Part shown: positions 56,104-64,000 of the stretch, piece by piece
How the letters are laid out: every line of letters begins with the position of its first letter
Position numbering within the stretch: position 1 is the first letter of the stretch
Program-made: the position numbers and the translations under genes
Notes under the pieces: generated by a model
Told to the model about the DNA's origin: nothing
Database searches by the model: none
The model's input: only the letters and a program-made list of their open reading frames with translations
Source: Hydractinia symbiolongicarpus
Lineage: Eukaryota > Cnidaria > Hydrozoa > Anthoathecata > Hydractiniidae
Length of the DNA: 64,000 nucleotides
Reading direction: 5' to 3'
Assembly: GCF_029227915.1 (NCBI RefSeq)
Contig: NC_079881.1
Span: 12,313,501 to 12,377,500 of the forward strand

Positions 56104-57453
56104 CTTTTTATCATGAGGGGCTGGATACCCGACTCCTGTTCTTTTGAGAAAAATGGGGCTAAAATAACTTCCAAAGGAACCTTTGTGAGGCTACTGCTAT
56201 CAGGTAAAAAGATATTTGTCCCAGGATTTTTTATATCTTCTGAGGAAAAGTTGTCGAAGCCTGGCAAAAATTTATTGTTGCTTGCACCGAACAGTCAAGG
56301 TAAACTTATAATTAGCCAATAACATGATAGTTAGCCGTTGCAGTATAACTATGCGCTACCCACAGTATAATTGTTGTTACAGGCTTCTTTGTGTTCTTCA
56401 CTTTTTCATATTTTTTCTTGAAATCAGAATAGTGTGTTGTTAAATAATGACATACTGCTACACTGAAACTATTATCTTCTTGGCACAAGCGTTTCTTGTT
56501 CCTATTTTTGGTTTTCATTGAAGTACAACTTATGTGGATCTATATAAATATAGATGGCTATGGGGAAATGGATAACGATGAAATGTGTGAAAATTTAAAT
56601 CAAAAAAATCTATATCGTATAATTTGCTGTATGAGCGACTAATTATACTGTACGCAGCCTATATATAATTATTCTGCATCGGCTAACCATTCTGTTACTG
56701 GCTAATTATCAGTTCTCCTTGAGTGCTTAATACCCAGATATTTAGTTGAAAAAAATTGACCCTAATTTGCTTGAAAAACTTTCTTGACCTTACCTAAATA
56801 TCACAATATATTTTTCTAAGATTTCTTAGAAAAAACTTTTCTCATGAAAAGACCATCAATTTATTAAATTTGACATATTTATTAATTGTGTGTTTACCCT
56901 TTTTTGTTTCAACTTGTTGAATTCAATTCGAAATTTCAAAAGTTAGACAAACAAAACAATGACCAATAAATTTCCCCAAAATCAAAAAAGGATAATAAAC
57001 GATCAAATTTGTTCAATTCAATAAATTGATTTCGACAAAATAAATCCTTTATTGCCCACAGGTTTGAAAATCATGTTTTGCCTGCTTAATATGTTACTTG
57101 TTTAACAATGATATCGAAAGCCAGCTTAATAAACTTATATACATATAGTGATATAATATACCTTGTGCATCACATGGCATTGATTTGTATCTTTTTAATA
57201 AATTCTCACTTCAAATCAAAGAGAGAGACAATAATTACACAACCTGGTATTAATTCAGTTCCTGGTGAAATTGTATTCTTGTTTCTCATTTTTTTAATGT
57301 ACTTTCCTTTTTAGATTAACTGTTATCAAACCATGCACCATCAGCATTTTTGATAAATCTTTAACGAGAGAGTAAATTTTGAAGAATTTTATTGGTAAAT
57401 TAATTGAGTAATAATTCATTGAAATTGAACTTACGGCGCAACGTCAATAACAC

Positions 57454-57456
<3 letters not shown>
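56104..57456. other. Non-coding AT-rich stretch
   Basis: Chance frames only; one 82-codon plus-strand frame begins within the MITE end and has no domain. Confidence 0.4.
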
Positions 57457-57488
<32 letters not shown>

Positions 57489-57801
57489 ACATTTATTCGG
57501 GTTCCATTATACAATGGTTCTTATCCCTATAATAACATAATAATAACAACAATAAGAATAAAAAGTTTAGAATAAAAATGATACAAGAAGCATGGAGATC
57601 TAGGTTTCAATAAGAGTTGTAGATTTAGGTTTTGTTAAATGGTTGTTGATAGATTAAATAGAGGAAAGGCATAGGCTATAGTTGTATATCGGCGGAAGGT
57701 CTCCTTCGACTCTGAAAGACTTCGTTAGAGATAAAACGTTGGCTGTGTTGAAATAAACAGCTCATTGAAACCGTAGCAGCCAGCACTTTTAAGAAATGTG
57801 A

Positions 57802-57804
<3 letters not shown>

Positions 57805-57870
<66 letters not shown>

Positions 57871-57886
57871 AAAAAAAAAAAAAAAA
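57805..57886. repeat. TA microsatellite plus A run
   Basis: About 29 TA units then about 24 A, in the LINE 3' UTR. Confidence 0.95.
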
Positions 57887-58090
57887 TTCTATAATATAAA
57901 ACCCAAGCATAGGAAGGCTCACTGTGGAGGCTCAGAGATTTTCGTATGTTTCGATATGTCTAAACGAGATTTGGAAATAAGAAAATCTTGGTAACTTGGT
58001 GGAGGTTGAAAAAGATGGAAACTCGGACCCGCGCTTGATAGAGTTGGTTTAGCAGAAATTGATAAGGAAATGCTTATACAATCGGAGAAC

Positions 58091-61000
58091 CTAGCCTTCC
58101 CTTGCTAAGGCAATGGCGATTGATTTATCTAAAAAATATTTTTTCGTTTGACTGTAAAATGTTGAAATTGAATTTAGGTTACGTATATTTTTTGGCAAAT
58201 CATTAAAAACTTTAGACACTTGGTTGTTGAAAGTGCCATTTTCACCAGGTTCAATCATTATTCCATTATCAATAGATCGGAGAGTCCTTTTGAACTTGAG
58301 CTTTTTCATAGACAAGTAGTCCGGCCACTTTTCATCGTTTAAAGCTTTGAAACCTGCGATCGAGAGGTCCAATTCACAACGTTGCTCAACAAGAAGCCAA
58401 CCCAAACTTGTCACATCTTTCAGGGTGCAGTAGCGACGGAGAACGTACCCGGCTGCACACGACTGTACACGTTGGATGCGCTTTTTCAAGTATTGCGGAA
58501 TTTGAGCGTACACGGTATTGCAATAACTCAGTTTGGAGAGGACAAGAGATTCCGCGAGTGTTTTCCGAACTCTATACGGGGTGAATCTCTTGAACCTTTT
58601 TATCGTTTGTAAATTTGCGTAAGCTGACTTTGTTGCATAATTCACTTGAGGTAACCAGGAGAGGTTTTCGTCCATTTGGATACCGAGTATCTTGACATAC
58701 AGTTCTTGTCTTACTGATCGGCCTTCTGAACGTAGGAGGTAGGATCGATCTGATGGCAGTGATCTGGGTTTTCGAATAACCATCATTTGTAATTTGTCGC
58801 TGTTGAAAATCAGACCATTATCTCTTGACCAGTTGCATAGTGATGTTAGGTCTAGTTCAATTGCCTTGATGGATTCGAAAAGGTTTTGTTTGGGACATGA
58901 TTTGCAGAGGGTCGTATCATCGGCATATTGGATGGAGGGTGTTTGGATTTCATTTGGTAGGTCGGCAACGTATATGTTGAATAAAATCGGGCCAAGGATA
59001 CTTCCTTGCGGCACTCCGAAGAAAATATTTTTGGTTTGGGATTTTCGGTCATCGACCTGTACATATTGTTTTCTGTTCGACAGATAACTGACGATAAGTG
59101 AAATAATTGATTGTCCAAATCCTAATCGGCTCAGTTTGCGTACCAATATTGAATGGTCGATGGTATCGAACGCTTTGGAATAATCGATCATTACTGCGAT
59201 GATTATGTCATTTTTGTTCATTGCTTTTACAATATCGTCACGCAGTTTCAAGAGAAGAGTGGTGGTGGAATGTCCTTTTCGGAATCCTGATTGTGTCGTG
59301 TTGTATACTTTGGATTCGACGAAGGTTAGTATTTGGTTCAAGATTACTCTCTCGAAGATTTTTGATAGGATTGGTAAGATGGAGACTGGACGGAAGTCTT
59401 TTGCCACTGTTGGATTCGCAACTTTTGGAATTGGACAGACGCGTGCCAGTTTCCATAGATCAGGGAATGATCTTGTGGTGATGCAACTGTTTATGATGTG
59501 AACAAGTGGGGACGTGATGTAGTCATGGACTGGCTTCAGGAATTTGACAGGGATGTTATCATGGCCGCTCGAGCAGTCACTCCGAAGATTTCGAATGATC
59601 TTGTTTACCTCTTCATAGGTTGTTTCGTGCATTTGTAGTAACTGTTCGGTATCAAGTGGTAGTGCAGATATGAGCTGTTTGGGATTCAAGGGAACGTTTT
59701 CTTTCTCGCAAAGACGAGATGCGAGTGTGGTATAGTGATCATTCAGTTTATCAGGATCAAACTTTATTCTAGCGGTTGGTGGTTTGAGAATCCTGTGGAT
59801 AGTTTTCCATACTTCCTTAGGATTACTCGATGATAACGATTTTAGAATGAATTTTGACTTGGCTTTTCTGATAAGTTTTTTGTGGTTGTTTCGGAGCTTA
59901 ACGTATTCACTGTTGTCTCTAGATTTGGTTTTTCGTATCTCTTCGAGAGCATTTTTGGAGTTGTTGATTATAGGGTCTTGCATCCAGGGAGCAGGAGGTC
60001 TTGTGAATCTGGTACGTTTCAATGGAGCATGTCGTGATAAACATTCAGTAATCAGATGGTTTAGCATTGATACTTTGTCGTTCGGATCGTCTACTGCGTA
60101 AACGATGTTAAACGGTAGTTGCGAAAAGTCAGTAATGTAGTCATTTAGCGAAAAACGTTTTTCATCGCGAATGACTTTGTATCTTGGTTCGAACCGCTGT
60201 TTGCGAATGTTTATAATGACGTAACCGAGGTCATGATCACTTATTTCGTCGGTTTTGATGACGTTCTGGTGGATGATTTTCTCAGGTAGGTTCGTCGAGA
60301 TATGGTCGATTAAGGTCTTATCTTTTCTTGTTGGTTTTGTAACATGCTGCGATAAGTCAAACGTATTCAAAATGTTCATATATGTTTCTTGACTGACCGA
60401 TTTAGTGAGAAGGTCGATATTAAAGTCACCACAAATGACAATTGGACCGTGCCATTTTGTGTAAAATTGACTCAGGAGATGTTCGAATTTGTCACACCAT
60501 TCTCTTTTCTCGCCTTCTTTGGAGCTTGGTTGGTATATGCATCCGACGAGATAGTGAGAGTTTTTGTTCTTACCGTTGACTTCAACCCAGAATTGTTCGA
60601 TGGAAGGATCAATTTTCGGAATATCAGTTCGTTCTTTAAAGGTTATTGATTCTTTTAAGTATATTCCTACACCTCCACCCTTTCTTCCTCGATGGTTACC
60701 TTTGAATACATAGTCTGGGATTTGAACATATTTTTCTTGAGTTTTGTTCTGGAGCCATGTTTCTGTTACGCAGACGATATCGAAATTGTAGTCTTCAATC
60801 ATTTGTTTGAATTCGGTGAGAGATGAAAGAAGACTTTGTGTGTTGATGGTCGCTATTGATGTGTGATTTCGATTATCACGAAGAGCTTTGATGTGTTCGC
60901 TTGAAACTTTCCAGTCTGCAGTAGGTTCTACTTCAACAGGTGGATTCTGATCAGTGGATATATTTTGGAAGGGTAGTTCTGAATGCGTGCATTTTGAACA

Positions 61001-61267
61001 GATCCAGGGTGTTTCCTCTCTGGATGGTAGCGGTTTGCGGTTGACTGTTGTACATGAAGCGTGACAGATGTTCATGCAGGAAGTACACCGGAGTCTCTTT
61101 TGATTGCAACGAACAGTTTTGAAGCAGTATTGACAGGGTGAAGGGCCTGGGTTTGGTTCAATATCGGCAGAGAGGTAGAGGAGTAGATGAAGTAAGTGTT
61201 TATTGTTTAACTTTCTCGTTTGCAGTTTCGTACCTTGAGCCCATAATGAAGTTACGGTAAATGTTTC
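58091..61267 (-). CDS. LINE ORF: 2A-like motif, zinc finger, endonuclease, reverse transcriptase
   Basis: 994 residues from the ATG at 61073-61075, but the frame is open 64 codons further up. That extension encodes a hydrophobic run then 'SADIEPNPGP' (2A-like core at 61142-61165) and the first half of a Cys-rich PHD-like finger ('CQYCFKTVRC', 'RCTSCMNICHASC'), so translation must start upstream or use the 2A site. Apurinic-type endonuclease: 'TINTQSLL', 'VTETWL', 'CGDFNIDLL', 'SDHDLG'. RT: 'FRPVSILPILSKIFERVI', 'GFRKGHSTTTLLL', 'IDYSKAFDTIDH', 'GVPQGSILGPILFN', catalytic YADD at residues 717-720 (58916-58927). No internal stops: possibly active. Confidence 0.9.
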   Translation of the reverse strand, partial: ETFTVTSLWAQGTKLQTRKLNNKHLLHLLLYLSADIEPNPGPSPCQYCFKTVRCNQKRLRCTSCMNICHASCTTVNRKPLPSREETPWICSKCTHSELPFQNISTDQNPPVEVEPTADWKVSSEHIKALRDNRNHTSIATINTQSLLSSLTEFKQMIEDYNFDIVCVTETWLQNKTQEKYVQIPDYVFKGNHRGRKGGGVGIYLKESITFKERTDIPKIDPSIEQFWVEVNGKNKNSHYLVGCIYQPSSKEGEKREWCDKFEHLLSQFYTKWHGPIVICGDFNIDLLTKSVSQETYMNILNTFDLSQHVTKPTRKDKTLIDHISTNLPEKIIHQNVIKTDEISDHDLGYVIINIRKQRFEPRYKVIRDEKRFSLNDYITDFSQLPFNIVYAVDDPNDKVSMLNHLITECLSRHAPLKRTRFTRPPAPWMQDPIINNSKNALEEIRKTKSRDNSEYVKLRNNHKKLIRKAKSKFILKSLSSSNPKEVWKTIHRILKPPTARIKFDPDKLNDHYTTLASRLCEKENVPLNPKQLISALPLDTEQLLQMHETTYEEVNKIIRNLRSDCSSGHDNIPVKFLKPVHDYITSPLVHIINSCITTRSFPDLWKLARVCPIPKVANPTVAKDFRPVSILPILSKIFERVILNQILTFVESKVYNTTQSGFRKGHSTTTLLLKLRDDIVKAMNKNDIIIAVMIDYSKAFDTIDHSILVRKLSRLGFGQSIISLIVSYLSNRKQYVQVDDRKSQTKNIFFGVPQGSILGPILFNIYVADLPNEIQTPSIQYADDTTLCKSCPKQNLFESIKAIELDLTSLCNWSRDNGLIFNSDKLQMMVIRKPRSLPSDRSYLLRSEGRSVRQELYVKILGIQMDENLSWLPQVNYATKSAYANLQTIKRFKRFTPYRVRKTLAESLVLSKLSYCNTVYAQIPQYLKKRIQRVQSCAAGYVLRRYCTLKDVTSLGWLLVEQRCELDLSIAGFKALNDEKWPDYLSMKKLKFKRTLRSIDNGIMIEPGENGTFNNQVSKVFNDLPKNIRNLNSISTFYSQTKKYFLDKSIAIALAREG

Positions 61268-61559
61268 TCAGATGCTCCCGTAAGTGGTTTCGTGAGATTC
61301 GATACCATTTGAAGTGATCAACTGACACTTACGGATTAGAAGTTGCGAGAGGAAGATTGTAGAGAGTAGCGTCAATCTCAAGGATGGTCTGTTTTCTGAC
61401 GTTTTTCTCATTTTTCTCTGGAACCGTTGGACGAATTGATGCCAGAATTTCGCAATATATGCACCTCACCTTCGAGCAACTTTTTGAGTACTTTTTGTGT
61501 GCAAACGTCAATATCCTATATTAAATTAATGAAGCCATTACAGTGCACCTAAAACTTTG

Positions 61560-62040
61560 AGGTCAAATAACTTGGAAACGAGGTGGTGACGTCAATGATT
61601 TTTTTCCTAGTAGGTAACTAGGGACCAACTGGGACCAATTTGGATAATTTTCCCAAACCTGGGTCCCCGAATCCGTTTCAGAATGGACGGGTTGATGCGT
61701 CACCAAAAAACCTTCAAACCCTAATATCTCTGCAACCGTTTGTCAAAAGTACACGATCCTATACATTTTCTTGATCAGCGTTTCAAGATCTATACAATGA
61801 AGGCAGCAGGTATACAAATTTCTAAAAAACATTTTGGGGAGTTTGACTGGCCATTGCTGACGTCAGCAAAATTTTGAAACTCTTTTATCTCATTAATCGC
61901 TCATCAAAAGCACATGATCATATACATTTTCTTAATCAGCGTTTTAATCTCTGCACAGTACAGGCAACGAATAAACTAAATTTCGCCAAAATTTTTTTGT
62001 AATTGCACTGCTGACGTCAGCAAAAAATCTAAAACAACCT
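61560..62040. repeat. Two diverged copies of a roughly 150-bp repeat with TGACGTCA
   Basis: Copies at about 61725-61875 and 61880-62025 share 'tatacattttcttgatcagcgttt' and end in gctgacgtcagcaaaa. Each holds one perfect TGACGTCA (near 61858 and 62010), and a third lies near 61587. Non-coding. Confidence 0.7.
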
Positions 62041-62760
62041 ATTTTTCATTGTCCTTCTGCCTAAGTGGATTTCTCCACGAGCCTTATCGACTAGTTTATG
62101 ATAATATTTCGACACATCTTGACTTTGACTTTTTCAAATCTAAACTGTGGCGTAACGAACTGAAGTTATTATATTGCGTTATTGAGTTGCAATTTTTTCG
62201 CGTTTTCTTTTTTGCTAATATGTCGCATCAGTGGCTTCCAAAACGAAGATGTAACGTATGAGACACCGTCCTTATTCAGATCATTTTCGAAACTGTCATT
62301 CCTTTGAATTTCAAGAGCCTCTCGTACTTTACGGTTAAATCTATTATTATCAATGCACATTGTTTTTGCCGAGTTCCAGTTAAATGCTCCATGACAAATT
62401 CGTGAGTGTTCATAAACTCCCGTGTTTACTTGGCCATAATTACAAGCTCGTGAGCTTGTATTAAAACGCAAATGTGTCCTACAAGAATAGAAATTTTTGC
62501 CTCTCTGAGCACCGACACGGGAGTCGTCGTGTGTTCGAATCTCATCGTGGTAACTATTTTTACTTTTTTTTTCTTTTTTAAAAAGATAAAATAACTGCGT
62601 AGTATGTAAAAAATATTATTGCGTATCTGAATAGTAGAATATGTCGTGTCTAACTTCGTAACAAAAATCACAATTTTATAGACAGCTTTTTGTAAACTTT
62701 ATTCGCAAGGTTGTTTACGTATACCATACGTCTTGTTTATCATATAAGCATGATGTGAAA
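62041..62760. other. Non-coding stretch
   Basis: No gene supported; a 100-codon minus-strand frame at 62169-62471 has no recognisable domain. Confidence 0.4.
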
Positions 62761-62762
62761 GT

Positions 62763-64000
62763 TTAAAAACTTATATACTTATGAAAACTTATATACTCTC
62801 GCACAGGTAGCCATCGTAACGACATAATATTCGATTCATTAGCATAGCGTCTCGAAATGTATCCTGCTGTCACATTTTGTATTCTTTGTAAACGATTTAG
62901 TAAGTATTTAGTTGAATATAATGCTGTAATTTCTTTTAAAAGAACGAGTCTTTCAGCTAACATCTTTCTAACTCTCTGTGTTGTGAACCTTTGGAATAAC
63001 TTCAGAGTCTTTAAAGTACCAAATGACGATTTAACTACACTATTAACATGCTTATTTCCAGTCAACACATTCGTCCATATATAAACCCAACACTTTTGCC
63101 ACGAAATTTCGTTTGACTGTCCTACCAACCATGATCTATGGATCATGTGTCGTCTAGGTTTAAATTATGCTTTCTACTCGTCTGAACGATGGAAAATATC
63201 ATGCGTTTCGTTTTTCCATTATTAAACATAAGATTTTGATCAGTAGACCATTGTTGCAGGTCGTCCATAGTTCATTGCTTCAGAACATTTTTTAGACTTA
63301 CAATGCTGGTATAAAGTTGTATTATCAGCATGCTGCAATGATTGTGATTTGATGTTTTCTCCTAAATCAACAACATATATATTGAAGAAGATTGGTCCCA
63401 ATATGCTTCCTTGCGGAACTCCAAAGTTTAATGATGATGTTTCTGACAACTTGTCATCTACTTGTGCGAATTGTTTTCTTTCACTGAGATAGCTGTTCAA
63501 AAGCTTTATGGTATCAATTGAAAAATTCATGTTGTAAAGTTTTTTCAGTAGAGTCTGGTGATCAACCGTATGGAATTCCTTGGAATAGTCGATAAGAACA
63601 CCTATGGTTACCTCATTGCCTAATGTCCTCTCATTCTGATTTTAACAGTGTTGTGGTAGAGTGTCCTCGCCGATAACGTGACTGCGTATAATTAAAAATA
63701 TCTATTGAGTCTATATACTCACAGAGTTGCTTCAATATCACTCTTTCAAATACTTTGGACAAAATTGGTAATATAGACACTGTTCTAAAAGGGTTGTCAA
63801 TCTTTGTTGAAACGTTAATTTGTCTATACATGTATTTATCACATGAACTAATGGTGATAAAAAATGACCATTTGATGTATTTGATCACCTTTTTAAGTTT
63901 ATTTCTAGCTGCTTTGCTGATACATAACTCCCAAGAGAAAGGAGCTATTGATGTTCAATCGTGTTGCCATAGCGTTGATGTTTTACGCTCCTTAAAACTA
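62763..64000 (-). pseudogene. Decayed CR1-like LINE reverse transcriptase
   Basis: Same family as the intact LINE but broken: 'VSILPILSKVFERVI' and 'YRRGHSTTTLL' at 63631-63888, 'SERKQFAQVDDKLSE' and 'FGVPQGSILGPIFFNIYV' at 63240-63530. The catalytic box has changed to HADN. C-terminal blocks ('KLFQRFTTQRVRKMLAERL') are at 62763-63146. Frames alternate, with stops between. It continues past the window edge. Confidence 0.85.

Larger units (their letters stand above)
57457..61511 (-). mobile_element. CR1/jockey-superfamily LINE, probably near full length
   Basis: Minus strand, ending in a poly-A tail (31 T on the plus strand, 57457-57487) just after an AATAAA signal (57492-57497 complemented). 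The 3' UTR also holds a TA microsatellite next to a 24-bp A run (57805-57886). Protein coding is 58091-61267. Further upstream to about 61511 a short frame with Cys/Lys-rich start could belong to the 5' part. The exact 5' end is not visible and no target duplication was identified. Confidence 0.85.

Overview
The window looks like AT-rich nuclear DNA of an invertebrate animal, most likely a cnidarian and perhaps a hydrozoan. The reasons are spliced animal genes, a CR1-like LINE with a 2A-type motif, BEL/Pao, piggyBac, hAT and pogo relics, and large virus-derived Polinton (Maverick/adintovirus-like) DNA. No database search was possible, so family names rest on motifs read from the translations.

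Layout. 1-9027: a roughly 32-bp satellite, a decayed pogo/Tigger transposase (about 2.4-3.3 kb) with a perfect 25-bp hairpin inside it, 21-bp and 19-bp minisatellites, and one intact host gene, an MFS transporter (6307-7689). 9028-25337: a Polinton with both ends. It has inverted terminal repeats of about 422 bp, 5'-AG...CT-3' termini and a 5-bp target duplication TATGC. Its genes are, left to right: a SAP/Rho_N-headed repeat protein, small membrane and Cys-rich proteins, several uncharacterised virion-type proteins, a putative capsid protein, an rve integrase, an MSV199/BRO-like protein, a packaging ATPase, membrane proteins, and a protein-primed DNA polymerase B. Nearly every gene has stops or frameshifts, so the copy is dead. 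Both outermost genes start inside the ITR and therefore share a promoter and the same N-terminal DNA-binding head. 24433-29853: the right end of the Polinton plus about 900 bp of host flank is present as three tandem 1807-bp copies, nearly identical.

29854-43 kb: remains of a second Polinton. Its polB-like gene is split by a complete but decayed BEL/Pao retrotransposon (30074-37379, TSD GTAAC). Homologues of accessory proteins of the first Polinton follow at 39 and 42 kb. 44.7-45.7 kb: piggyBac transposase relic. 45.76-46.53 kb: a 129-bp minisatellite.

46852-51038: a host gene on the minus strand that can be assembled from four phase-compatible exons into a secreted protein of 412 residues, a UPF0764/C16orf89 homologue. 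An hAT fossil lies in its second intron. 51-57 kb is mostly non-coding, with a possible GIY-YIG/Penelope fragment, a repeat shared with 42-44 kb and a MITE. 57457-61267: a full-length-looking LINE with intact endonuclease and RT. 62.7-64.0 kb: a decayed relative of it.

The two host genes are unrelated to each other; most of the window is a nested transposon graveyard. The most interesting part is the Polinton: ITR-encoded shared protein heads, repeated TATA-like start motifs, hairpins between convergent genes, and a later amplification of its end.
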